From contig CAYWWK010000003.1 in assembly GCA_964462135.1 (NCBI GenBank), positions 1-64,000 of the forward strand: a stretch of 64,000 nucleotides of DNA. Direction: 5' to 3'. Source of the DNA: MGBC163016 sp964462135. Its GTDB lineage: Bacteria; Actinomycetota; Coriobacteriia; Coriobacteriales; Eggerthellaceae. Below the pieces are notes generated by a model that saw only the letters and a program-made list of their open reading frames with translations, was not told the DNA's origin and did no database searches. The position numbers were made by a program, and so were the translations under genes. Shown here one piece after another: positions 39,912-47,841 of this stretch (its first letter is position 1; each line of letters begins with the position of its first letter).

Positions 39912-40148
39912 ATGGCGAAATACGATCACATCATGCTGTGTCCCTCCTGTGGTGCGCGCGACTTGAATCTTCTCGATTACACCTCCCTGATGGTTCTCAA
40001 GCCGCATCTGGGCCTGTTCACCATGGTCTGTCCCAGCTGTCAGGCAAAGATCACGTCCATTCAAGCCATTCCCTCGGAATTGGAGGCTTCCATCACCTTG
40101 GCAGCAGATACGCTGGGGGCCGGAATGGGGCGCGACCTGCTCAAGTAG
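39912..40148 (+). CDS. Small zinc-ribbon protein of unknown function
   Basis: The 78-residue protein has two CPSC knuckles (Cys10/Cys13 and Cys40/Cys43) about 27 residues apart, a typical zinc ribbon, followed by a helical tail. AGGAAAGGAGTGGC precedes ATG. lgt starts ten bases after its stop, so they may be co-transcribed. Similar ribbons occur in nucleic-acid-binding and regulatory proteins; nothing more specific can be said. Confidence 0.75.
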   Translation: MAKYDHIMLCPSCGARDLNLLDYTSLMVLKPHLGLFTMVCPSCQAKITSIQAIPSELEASITLAADTLGAGMGRDLLK

Positions 40149-40158
40149 AGGGCCTCTC

Positions 40159-41019
40159 ATGCTGAATGATCTGTATCAGGCCATGGACCCGGTGGCGATC
40201 AGCATCGGGCCTCTGGCCATTCGATGGTATGGCATTGCCTATCTGGGGGGATTCGCCCTTGCGGCCTTCATCATCCAACGCGTCGCTCGACGCTGGCGGC
40301 TCAAGGTGGATACGGACGCTCTGCTGACCATCATGATCTGCGTGATCGTCGGCATACTGCTTGGCGCGCGCTTGGGGTACTGCCTGTTCTACGGGCAGGG
40401 CTACTATCTCATGAATCCGATGAAGATCCTTGCGTTCAACGAAGGGGGCATGAGCTTCCATGGTGGCCTTGTCGGAGCGCTCGTGGCAGGGCTGGTGGCA
40501 GCGCGCCTCACGGGCATTCCCTATCTCACCCTGGCCGATCTGGGAGCCATTGCGGCTCCCGTTGGTCTGTTCTTCGGACGCCTTGCGAATTTCGTGAACG
40601 GTGAGCTGTGGGGAAGCGTCACTGATCTTCCCTGGGGGGTTGCATTCGGAGGGGCGGCGGGAGATGCCCTGCGCCATCCCACCCAGCTCTATGAAGCCTT
40701 TCTGGAAGGCGTCGTCATCTTCTGCGTGCTCATGCTGCTTGCACGCAAGGTTCCTCCCCGCCCGCGGGGAACCTTCATCGGCGTCTTCCTCATCCTGTAT
40801 GGCGCCTTCCGCATCCTGATCGAGTTCGTGCGCCAGCCGGATGCCCAATTGGGATATCTTTTCGGGAACTGGCTCACCATGGGAATGCTTCTGTCGCTGC
40901 CTCTCATCCTTCTGGGAGTCATCCTCGTTGGCTATGCCCAGCGAAAGCGTCTGCCTGAGGAGGGCATGGAGACGGTTGAGACGTCCTCGAAACGGAAGAA
41001 TGACAGCCAAGAAACATGA
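40159..41019 (+). CDS. lgt: Prolipoprotein diacylglyceryl transferase
   Basis: Lgt adds diacylglycerol to the lipobox cysteine of lipoproteins such as the binding protein at 15182-16768. The 286-residue, seven-helix membrane enzyme has IRWYGIAYLGGF, GGMSFHGGLVGA (the essential His), GRLANFVNGELWG (the Lgt signature) and RHPTQLYEA. The tail is polar. ATG follows a GAGGGCCTCTC stretch of moderate ribosome-binding quality. Confidence 0.96.
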   Translation: MLNDLYQAMDPVAISIGPLAIRWYGIAYLGGFALAAFIIQRVARRWRLKVDTDALLTIMICVIVGILLGARLGYCLFYGQGYYLMNPMKILAFNEGGMSFHGGLVGALVAGLVAARLTGIPYLTLADLGAIAAPVGLFFGRLANFVNGELWGSVTDLPWGVAFGGAAGDALRHPTQLYEAFLEGVVIFCVLMLLARKVPPRPRGTFIGVFLILYGAFRILIEFVRQPDAQLGYLFGNWLTMGMLLSLPLILLGVILVGYAQRKRLPEEGMETVETSSKRKNDSQET

Positions 41020-41086
41020 TGGGTCGTCCAGGATTCATGACGTACCATAGGGAACGCATGAACCATCGAATGGAAAGGGGCAGATC

Positions 41087-41467
41087 ATGCAGGTGAAATT
41101 CTATCGGTGTGAGATTTGCGGCAATATCGCCATCAAAGTCGTTGATTCCGGGGTCGATCTTGTCTGCTGTGGACAGCCCATGGTTGAGCTGGTTGCCGAT
41201 ACCACCGATGCTTCTCTGGAGAAGCACGTGCCGAAGGTGACTCAAGAGGGCAATCATGTGCATGTGAACATTGGCAGTATCGACCACCCAATGGAACCAG
41301 AGCACTACATTCAATTCATCTGCCTCGTCAAGGATGCCGGATATGAAATACACCCCCTCATTGCCGGGGACGCTCCCGCTACTGACTTCTTCCTTGGTGA
41401 AGGCGAAGAGCCCCGCGAGGTCTATGAGTATTGCAACATTCACGGTCTTTGGAAGATTGAACTCTGA
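41087..41467 (+). CDS. dfx: Desulfoferrodoxin (2Fe superoxide reductase)
   Basis: This enzyme reduces superoxide to peroxide without making oxygen, a common defence in anaerobes. The 126-residue protein has both domains: a desulforedoxin centre (Cys8, Cys11, Cys27, Cys28) and the catalytic neelaredoxin site with His47, His67, His73, Cys116 and His119 (YCNIHGLW). The spacing matches the family exactly. GGAAAGGGGCAGATC lies before ATG. Electrons would come from rubredoxin, not encoded here. Confidence 0.96.
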   Translation: MQVKFYRCEICGNIAIKVVDSGVDLVCCGQPMVELVADTTDASLEKHVPKVTQEGNHVHVNIGSIDHPMEPEHYIQFICLVKDAGYEIHPLIAGDAPATDFFLGEGEEPREVYEYCNIHGLWKIEL

Positions 41468-41497
41468 AGATGTGCTATCATTGCTCGGCTTGTTTGA

Positions 41498-41518
41498 GCC
41501 TTGGTCGGAAACCAAGGC
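41498..41518 (+). promoter_or_regulatory. Hairpin in the rpmE leader, candidate L31 autoregulatory element
   Basis: GCCTTGGT (41498-41505), CGGAA, ACCAAGGC (41511-41518) is a perfect eight-pair hairpin 21 bases before the rpmE ATG, downstream of an AT-rich TATCAT that may be a -10. L31 leader RNAs are a known class in several bacterial groups, including actinobacteria, so this is a candidate binding site for L31. The assignment is inference. Confidence 0.45.
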
Positions 41519-41539
41519 ATGACCCGTAGGAGTTGAGCA

Positions 41540-41998
41540 ATGAAGAAGGATATCCATCCAGAATACATGGAATGCACGGTTCGTTGCAGCTGTGGCAATG
41601 AATTCGTGACGAAGTCAACCAAACCGGAGCTGCGGATCGACATCTGCAATGTGTGCCATCCGTTCTACACGGGCACCCAGAAGCTCATCGACACCGGTGG
41701 CCGTGTCCAGCGCTTCGCTGACAGGTTCGGTTCAGCCTCCGATGCCGTTGCTGAGCGTGAGGCGGCCAAGAAGGCCGAGCGTGCGGCAAAGGTTGCTGAG
41801 CGCGAGGCAGAGAAGAAGGCCAAGCGCGAAGCCAAGGCGAAGGAGAAGGAAGAGCGTGCAGCCAAATATGCTGAGGCTGCAGCGAAGAAGGCCGAGGAGG
41901 CCGCTGTCGAGACGGAGGCCGCGGTGGATGATGCCGCTGCAGTCGAGGCGCAGGCAGTCGTTGAGGAAGCTGAGCAGACGACGGAAGCTGCTGAGTAG
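41540..41998 (+). CDS. rpmE: 50S ribosomal protein L31 (zinc form) with a long charged tail
   Basis: bL31 bridges the two subunits. Residues 1-70 are a normal L31 with zinc ligands Cys16, Cys18, Cys36 and Cys39 and the VDVCSNCHPFYTG-like IDICNVCHPFYTG. Another 80 residues follow: an Ala/Lys/Glu-rich coiled-coil-like stretch (about 70-120), then an acidic Ala/Val/Glu end. Normal L31 has 65-90 residues, so the length of 152 is unusual. A GTAGGAGTTGAGCA ribosome-binding region lies before ATG. Confidence 0.94.
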   Translation: MKKDIHPEYMECTVRCSCGNEFVTKSTKPELRIDICNVCHPFYTGTQKLIDTGGRVQRFADRFGSASDAVAEREAAKKAERAAKVAEREAEKKAKREAKAKEKEERAAKYAEAAAKKAEEAAVETEAAVDDAAAVEAQAVVEEAEQTTEAAE

Positions 41999-42023
41999 CC
42001 AGCGATTCCAACTTGTTCGAACG

Positions 42024-42062
42024 GGGAGGCGGCTGATTGAATCAGCCGCCTCCCTTGGTTTT
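42024..42062 (+). terminator. Terminator after rpmE
   Basis: GGGAGGCGGCTGA (42024-42036), TTGAA, TCAGCCGCCTCCC (42042-42054), then TTGGTTTTG. A 13-pair stem 25 bases after the stop. Confidence 0.85.
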
Positions 42063-42119
42063 GTGGGAGTCTTCCATGCGTTCGCTGCATCATTGGCATT
42101 CGTCGGGGCAGTGCAACGG

Positions 42120-42125
42120 TATAAT
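42120..42125 (+). promoter_or_regulatory. Candidate -10 element of the glnA operon
   Basis: A perfect TATAAT lies 38 bases before the glnA ATG, but no -35 is seen at 16-18 bases; the nearest, TTGGCA, is 21 bases upstream. A strong -10 with a poor -35 is typical of activator-dependent promoters, which fits a GlnR-like regulator encoded in the same operon. Confidence 0.45.
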
Positions 42126-42163
42126 CACGAAGACCAACGGATAAGGAAGGTCTGGAGGAGGGG

Positions 42164-43495
42164 ATGGCTGAGAACATGAACCCCCAAGTTGATTTCGTGC
42201 TCAAGAACATCGAAAGCAGGGACGTGCACTTCATTCGGTGCTGGTTCACTGACGTCCTCGGGTCGATGAAGTCATTTGCCGTCGTCCCGGGCGAGATAGA
42301 GAATGCCTTCCAAGAAGGCATGGCCTTCGACAGCAGCTGCATCAAGGGTTTCACCGATGCCGATGAGCCTGATGCCCTCGCCTTTCCCGACCCGTCCACC
42401 TTCCAGGTCCTTCCATGGCGCCCACAGAAGGATGCGGTGGCGCGTATGTTCTGCGACATCAAGACGCCTGAGGGAAAGCCTTTCGATGGGGATCCCCGTC
42501 ATATCCTGGAGCGTGAGATCGCCAAGGCCACTCAAGCGGGCTTCTCGCCCACGCTGGGAGCCGAGCTCGAATTCTTCTACTTCAAGGACTCTTCTGGCAT
42601 CGAGCCTCTAGACAGTGGCAGCTATTTCGATCTGACCTCCCTTGACTATGCCAGCGATCTGCGCAGGGATACGGTGCTCACCTTGGAGCGCATGGGCATT
42701 CCGGTCAAGTACTCCCATCATGAACTGGGCAGTTCCCAGCATGAGATAGACCTGCGGGCAACTGACGCTTTGGCCATGGCTGATTCGATCATGACCTACA
42801 AGTTGGTGGTGAAGGAGATTGCCATCAAGCATGGCGTGTTCGCATCATTCATGCCCAAGCCCATGAATGGCCAACCTGGAAGCGGGATGAAGATACACAT
42901 GAGCCTCTTTGACGAGGAGGGGCAGAATGCCTTCTACGACCAGGATAACGCCACGGGTTGGGGGCTGTCGGAAACAGCCCAATGGTTCATGGCCGGCATT
43001 CTCGACCATGCCCGTGAGCTTTCGCTGATCACGAATCAGTACGTCAATTCCTACAAACGGTTGTGCGCAGATGAGCTGGCACCTACGAAGATCGCCTGGA
43101 CACGGTCAAATCGCGAGGCCATTATGCGTGTTCCGGCCTACCGAATGGGAAGCCCGGAGACCTGTCGGTTGGTCATGCGGAGTCCAGATGTGGCATGCAA
43201 CCCCTATCTTGCCTTCGCCGTGCTTCTCGCGGCTGGGCTTGACGGCATCCAACGCAAGCTATGCCTGAGTGAGCCGTGCGAGGCAGCCTGCAGTGATGGC
43301 TGCCTGGATGATGCAGACAGCCTGCCTCAGAACCTTGGCGAGGCGATAGAGGCCTTCGCTGGCAGCACGCTGATGAAGGAGACGTTGGGTGAGCATACCC
43401 ACCGCTTCCTCATCAGGGCGAAGAGCGACGAATGGAAGCGCTATCAGGGCAATGTGACCGAATGGGAACAAGATCGTCTGCTGGCGGTGCTCTGA
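42164..43495 (+). CDS. glnA: Glutamine synthetase, type I family
   Basis: The enzyme makes glutamine from glutamate, ammonia and ATP. At 443 residues it has the short form without the adenylylation tyrosine segment. Visible are the N-terminal DVHFIRCWFTDVLG, FPDPSTFQVLPWRP (about 72-85), the metal-site ELEFFYF, QHEIDLRATDALAMAD, GSGMKIHMSLF and NREAIMRVPAYR. Two sites differ from classical GlnA: FDSSCIKGF for FDGSSIEGF, and ADELAPTKIAW where the flap has YEAP. It could be a divergent GlnA or a related gamma-glutamyl ligase. The next gene follows after one base. Confidence 0.87.
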   Translation: MAENMNPQVDFVLKNIESRDVHFIRCWFTDVLGSMKSFAVVPGEIENAFQEGMAFDSSCIKGFTDADEPDALAFPDPSTFQVLPWRPQKDAVARMFCDIKTPEGKPFDGDPRHILEREIAKATQAGFSPTLGAELEFFYFKDSSGIEPLDSGSYFDLTSLDYASDLRRDTVLTLERMGIPVKYSHHELGSSQHEIDLRATDALAMADSIMTYKLVVKEIAIKHGVFASFMPKPMNGQPGSGMKIHMSLFDEEGQNAFYDQDNATGWGLSETAQWFMAGILDHARELSLITNQYVNSYKRLCADELAPTKIAWTRSNREAIMRVPAYRMGSPETCRLVMRSPDVACNPYLAFAVLLAAGLDGIQRKLCLSEPCEAACSDGCLDDADSLPQNLGEAIEAFAGSTLMKETLGEHTHRFLIRAKSDEWKRYQGNVTEWEQDRLLAVL

Positions 43496-43496
43496 C

Positions 43497-44165
43497 ATGG
43501 CGAAATCAGTGATCTTCATAGCGGATTCCCTCGACAATGCCCAACGATTCAAGGAAATCCTCGCTGGGATGGATGTGTCGGTCACGGCAGGGTCATCCCA
43601 GCAGACCCGGCGTCTTCTTCAAGCGAACCCGTCAAGTGACCTGGTCATCCTGGAGGCGCGGGGAGACATCGGCACGCAGATCTCCTCGGTTGAGGAATCG
43701 CTTGTCGAGGAGGGTGCTTCCGCGCTTCTCGTGATCATCAACCAAGCCGATCTGACATCATTCCGTCTGCCTCTGCAGACCAGATCCGATTTCGTGGTGG
43801 CCGAGGCGTCGGATGAGGAATGCTCCACCCGCATCCGCCAGCTGCTTTGGCCGGGCAACGAATCAAGCACCTCTGACTTCATCTCGATCGACGCCATGAC
43901 GGTCAACCTGGCAACCTATCAGGTCAAGGTCAATGACGAGCCGCTTGATCTCACGTATCTGGAATATGCGCTCCTCGCGTTTCTCATCACCCATCCCGGT
44001 CGCACCTATTCGCGCGACACGCTTCTGCGCCGGGTGTGGGGCTTCGATTACTATGGCGGGTCAAGGACGGTTGACGTCCATGTTCGCCGGGTCCGGGCGA
44101 AGCTCGGCCCTGAGCTTGCCCAGCATCTTGAGACCGTGCGTGGGGTGGGCTATCTGTGGTCCTGA
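43497..44165 (+). CDS. Atypical OmpR-type response regulator, GlnR-like
   Basis: A winged-helix DNA-binding domain fills residues about 125-222, with LDLTYLEYALLAFLITHPGR, LLRRVWGFDYYGGSRTVDVHVRRVRAKL and a final VRGVGYLW. The receiver-like N-terminus has Asp10 but Glu53 (VILEARG) where the phosphorylated Asp should be, and no clear conserved Lys. No histidine kinase lies nearby. Orphan atypical OmpR-type regulators named GlnR control nitrogen genes in actinobacteria, and this one is in an operon with glnA. Assignment as GlnR is therefore inference from context. Confidence 0.85.
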   Translation: MAKSVIFIADSLDNAQRFKEILAGMDVSVTAGSSQQTRRLLQANPSSDLVILEARGDIGTQISSVEESLVEEGASALLVIINQADLTSFRLPLQTRSDFVVAEASDEECSTRIRQLLWPGNESSTSDFISIDAMTVNLATYQVKVNDEPLDLTYLEYALLAFLITHPGRTYSRDTLLRRVWGFDYYGGSRTVDVHVRRVRAKLGPELAQHLETVRGVGYLWS

Positions 44166-44189
44166 CCAAAGAGACGGGAGAACAGCAGG

Positions 44190-46817
44190 ATGTCTAAGAC
44201 CGTTGCCGTCATAGACGGCAATTCACTCATGCACCGTGCCTATCATGCCATCCAAACGCCGATGACGGCGCAGGATGGGACACCCACCAATGCCGTCTTC
44301 GGATTCCTCCAGATGCTCTGCAAGTTCGCAGAGGAGGCGAAGCCAGATGCGGTGATCTGCGCCTTTGATGCCGGCAAGCCCGAATTCCGCATGGCCGAGA
44401 TGCCGGAATACAAGGCTCAAAGACCGAAGATGGATGATGAGCTTCATGTGCAATTCCCCATCATCGAAGAGCTGCTGGAGGCCATGGGCATCCCCGTCGT
44501 GAAGGTGAAGGGATGGGAAGGCGACGATATCCTGGGGACCATTGCCGCCCGCGACGAGCGCCTTGGCTTCAAGACGCTGTTGGTGACTGGCGACAAGGAT
44601 GCCTGCCAGCTTGCCACCGACCTCACCCGCATCGTCACGACGAAGAAGGGCATCACCGATGTCGTGATCTTCGGTCCTGATGAGGTCATGGAGAAGTATG
44701 GCGTCACCCCAGATCAGTTCACTGACTATCTTGGTCTCATGGGGGACGCCTCTGACAACATCCCAGGGGTTCCCGGCATCGGCCCCAAAAGCGCTACGAA
44801 GCTCCTTGAACGATTCGGGGACATCGAAGGGGTCTACAGGCATATCGGTGAGTTGAAGGGGAAGCAGAGGCAGAACCTCGAAGAGCATGAGCAAGCCGCC
44901 TTCCTCAGCCGCCAGATAGCCACCATCGTGCGTGATTTGGACTTTCCGCTTGATATCGAGGGAGCGTCATTTCCCTCCTTCACCGCCTCCCAAGTGGAGG
45001 AGGCGTTCGATCGCTATCAATTGAGAAGTCCTCTTGTCCGTGTCCTGAATCTGATCGATGAGCAGATCTCCTCTCCGGTGCTCCAGTTCGAACTGGGGGA
45101 AAGGCTGCCAGCATCATCGTGGCGCCAAGTGCTGGAAGAGGCGACAGGGGCAGGGGAATGCGTGGGTGCGGCCTTCATGTGGGGCGAGGCCGACACCATC
45201 TTCGGGCAGACGGTCCAGATGGCCATCGCCACGGCGAAGGGGCATCTGCTGCTGGAGGATGCGGATTCGAAGGAAGCAGCAGCCTATCTGATCAAGCATG
45301 GCAAGTTCTCGGTGCTCGACCTGAAGAGCTTCATCCAGATCGCCTTCCCTCCCGATACGGCGCAAGCGGCCTTGGTGGAAGAGGAGGATCTCTTCGTCCA
45401 TCAGGGCTTCAGTCTCTCCTTGGCAGCCTACGTGCTTGCCTCCACCGTGAACTCCTATACCTACGAGGGGCTCTGTCTGCGCTTTCTGGGCGGAGAGTTG
45501 CCACCAGCTGATGAGAGGCAGCATGAGCTCATCGTGCAAGCCAAAGCCTGCCGTGAACTCAAACCGAGGTTGGAGGAGGCCTTGTGCGGCGATGGCTCCT
45601 GGGAGGTCTATGAGAGGATCGACCTTCCCTTGGTGAGCATACTCGCCATCATGGAGCGGACGGGCGTGTCCATCGATGTGGAGCATCTACATCAGATGGG
45701 CGAGGAGGCGCAGCGTCGTCTCAGTGAGCTTTCGGAATCCATCTACCAGCGGGCTGGGGAACAGTTCAACATCGATTCTCCCAAGCAACTCTCCCATATC
45801 CTCTTCGAGGTCTTGAACCTGCCTCCACTCAAGAAGAACTCCCGGGGCTATTCCACGGATGCAAGCGTTCTTCGGGAGCTTGCGAAAACCGAGGCCATTG
45901 CAGAGGATGTACTGGCCTATAGGGAATTGTCCAAGATAAAGGGCACCTACATAGACAGCCTTCCCAAGATGCGAGCCTCAGATGGGAGGCTGCATACCGT
46001 CTTCCATGAGACCGTCACAGCCACGGGAAGGCTCTCATCGTCTGATCCGAATCTGCAGAACATTCCCGTGCGCACGGATTTCGGACGGAAGATTCGGGAA
46101 TGCTTCATCCCTCTTGAACAAGGCGATGTCTTTCTGGCGGCGGACTACTCCCAGATCGAGTTGCGCCTGCTTGCCCACCTTTCAGGCGATGAGCACCTCA
46201 TCCACGCGTTTCTCTCCGGAGAGGACTTCCATGCCAATACCGCTGCTCGGGTGAATGGGCTTGCCCTTGAGGAGGTGACACCTGAGCTGCGCAGCCGGGC
46301 CAAGGCCGTCAATTTCGGCATCGTCTATGGCCAGCAGGCCTATGGTCTCTCCCAGAACCTTGACATTCCCCAAGCGGAGGCTGCCCAGATGATACGGGCC
46401 TATTTCGAAGCCTATCCCCAGGTGCGCAGCTATCTTGACGGCATCGTCGAGAAGGCGACGCAGACAGGCTATGCTGAAACGATGTTCGGGCGCAAGCGGC
46501 GCATTCCCGAACTCAAATCATCCAACAGGAATGTTCGTTCACAAGGTGAGCGGACGGCGATGAACCATCCCATGCAGGGGGCTGCGGCTGATATCATCAA
46601 AATGGCCATGGTGGAGGTGGGTAAGCGCCTGCGGGATGGCGGATTCAAGTCGAGGATGATCTTGCAGGTGCATGACGAATTGGATTTCTCCGCGAATCGT
46701 GATGAGGTCGAAGAGCTGTCAGCTTTGGTCAAAAGCGTGATGGAAGGTGTGGTCGACCTGCAGGTTCCCTTGGTCGTTGATGTGCAATGGGGTCCGAATT
46801 GGGCGCAGGCCCACTAG
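44190..46817 (+). CDS. polA: DNA polymerase I with an apparently inactive proofreading domain
   Basis: Pol I fills gaps and removes RNA primers. Of 875 residues, about 1-290 form the 5' nuclease (VIDGNSLMHRAYHA, WEGDDILGT, VTGDKDACQL, GLMGDASDNIPGVPGIGPKSA). Residues about 300-460 correspond to the 3'-5' exonuclease but lack the acidic DxE start (GAAFMWGEAD instead), so proofreading is probably lost as in several Gram-positive enzymes. The polymerase has motif A DYSQIELR (about 652-659), motif B RAKAVNFGIVYG and motif C VHDE. ATG is preceded by GGGAGAACAGCAGG. Confidence 0.96.
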   Translation: MSKTVAVIDGNSLMHRAYHAIQTPMTAQDGTPTNAVFGFLQMLCKFAEEAKPDAVICAFDAGKPEFRMAEMPEYKAQRPKMDDELHVQFPIIEELLEAMGIPVVKVKGWEGDDILGTIAARDERLGFKTLLVTGDKDACQLATDLTRIVTTKKGITDVVIFGPDEVMEKYGVTPDQFTDYLGLMGDASDNIPGVPGIGPKSATKLLERFGDIEGVYRHIGELKGKQRQNLEEHEQAAFLSRQIATIVRDLDFPLDIEGASFPSFTASQVEEAFDRYQLRSPLVRVLNLIDEQISSPVLQFELGERLPASSWRQVLEEATGAGECVGAAFMWGEADTIFGQTVQMAIATAKGHLLLEDADSKEAAAYLIKHGKFSVLDLKSFIQIAFPPDTAQAALVEEEDLFVHQGFSLSLAAYVLASTVNSYTYEGLCLRFLGGELPPADERQHELIVQAKACRELKPRLEEALCGDGSWEVYERIDLPLVSILAIMERTGVSIDVEHLHQMGEEAQRRLSELSESIYQRAGEQFNIDSPKQLSHILFEVLNLPPLKKNSRGYSTDASVLRELAKTEAIAEDVLAYRELSKIKGTYIDSLPKMRASDGRLHTVFHETVTATGRLSSSDPNLQNIPVRTDFGRKIRECFIPLEQGDVFLAADYSQIELRLLAHLSGDEHLIHAFLSGEDFHANTAARVNGLALEEVTPELRSRAKAVNFGIVYGQQAYGLSQNLDIPQAEAAQMIRAYFEAYPQVRSYLDGIVEKATQTGYAETMFGRKRRIPELKSSNRNVRSQGERTAMNHPMQGAAADIIKMAMVEVGKRLRDGGFKSRMILQVHDELDFSANRDEVEELSALVKSVMEGVVDLQVPLVVDVQWGPNWAQAH

Positions 46818-46909
46818 CCTCGATGCATCTTAACTGCATCTTCGGATCGGCTTTCTGGGGAAGGCGCTTCTCCGTTCGGAAAAAATCCCATCCGAAAGCG
46901 GATAATCTG

Positions 46910-46938
46910 TTGACGCAGACGCGGGGCATTGGTAGGAT
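46910..46938 (+). promoter_or_regulatory. Promoter of rplU-rpmA
   Basis: TTGACG (46910-46915), 17 bases, TAGGAT (46933-46938): a good sigma-70-type match about 40 bases before the rplU ATG, with the AAGGAG ribosome-binding site downstream. Confidence 0.75.
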
Positions 46939-46977
46939 AACGCCTTGCGTTTAGACACTTTCAAGGAGAAAACATCA

Positions 46978-47487
46978 ATGTACGCAATCGTTAAGACAGG
47001 CGGCAAGCAGTACAAGGTCGCCCTTGGAGACAAGCTGAACATCGAGAAGATCCCAGCTGAGGTGGGAGATAAGGTCGAGCTTCAAACCATCTGCGTCGTG
47101 GATGGCAAGAAGGTTGAGGCCAATCCAGAAGCTGCGGCCCAAACCAAGGTCGAGGCTGTCGTTATCGAACAGTTCAAAGACAAGAAGGTCATCGTCTTCA
47201 AGTTCAAGAAGCGCAAGAACTACAAGCGCAAGCGTGGACACAGGCAGAACCTCACCCGTATCCAGATCGTTAAAATCGGATCGGAGCAGTACAAGGAGCC
47301 TTCGAAGAAGGCATCCTCCAAGAAGGATGCTTCAGCGAAGGCAGGTGCAGAGGATACTGCCAAGCCGAAGAAGGCAGCGGCGAAGACCGAGGAGAAGGCT
47401 CCGGCTAAGAAGGCTGCTCCCAAGAAGACCGCAGCCAAGAAGGATGAGGACAAAGCTGCCGAAAAGGCCGCTGACAAGACCGAATAG
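46978..47487 (+). CDS. rplU: 50S ribosomal protein L21 with a Lys/Ala-rich tail
   Basis: bL21 is a 50S protein of about 103 residues. ATG at 46978 follows AAGGAGAAAACATCA and begins MYAIVKTGGKQYKV, as in the family; the longer frame would start inside the promoter region. The core ends near residue 103 after RKRGHRQNLTRIQIVKI. A tail of about 65 residues made of Lys, Ala, Glu and Asp follows, histone-like in composition. It heads the conserved rplU-rpmA-obgE cluster. Confidence 0.96.
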   Translation: MYAIVKTGGKQYKVALGDKLNIEKIPAEVGDKVELQTICVVDGKKVEANPEAAAQTKVEAVVIEQFKDKKVIVFKFKKRKNYKRKRGHRQNLTRIQIVKIGSEQYKEPSKKASSKKDASAKAGAEDTAKPKKAAAKTEEKAPAKKAAPKKTAAKKDEDKAAEKAADKTE

Positions 47488-47508
47488 CATTTCTGGAGGT
47501 ATTGAAAG

Positions 47509-47760
47509 ATGGCACACAAGAAAGGCCTCGGCTCCACTCGAAACGGCCGTGACTCCCAGGCAAAGCGTCTTGGTTGCAAGATGTTCGCAGGTCAGAAAGT
47601 GAAGACGGGCAACGTGATCGTCCGTCAGCGCGGAACGCACTTCCACCCCGGTGAGAATGTTGGACGGGGAAGCGATGACACGCTGTTCGCCTTGTGCGAT
47701 GGCACTCTGAAGTACACCCGTGGTGACAAGAGGAAGATCCACGTCATCCCAGAAGCGTAA
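47509..47760 (+). CDS. rpmA: 50S ribosomal protein L27
   Basis: bL27 reaches the peptidyl transferase centre with its N-terminus. The 83-residue protein begins MAHKKGLGSTRNGRDSQAKRLG with no cleavable extension, which agrees with the absence of a ysxB/prp protease gene between rplU and rpmA. TGGAGGTATTGAAAG precedes ATG. A terminator follows. Confidence 0.98.
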   Translation: MAHKKGLGSTRNGRDSQAKRLGCKMFAGQKVKTGNVIVRQRGTHFHPGENVGRGSDDTLFALCDGTLKYTRGDKRKIHVIPEA

Positions 47761-47800
47761 GCCCTTCGCTTGAGGCTTGCATAACCCATAGGTGATCACC

Positions 47801-47824
47801 AAGCCCTCGCAAGAGGGCTTTTTT
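47801..47824 (+). terminator. Terminator between rpmA and obgE
   Basis: AAGCCCTC (47801-47808), GCAA, GAGGGCTT (47813-47820), then TTTT. The obgE ribosome-binding site starts only five bases after the T-tract, leaving no room for a promoter between them, so obgE is likely expressed by read-through. Confidence 0.85.
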
Positions 47825-47841
47825 CGTCAAGGAGCAATCAC

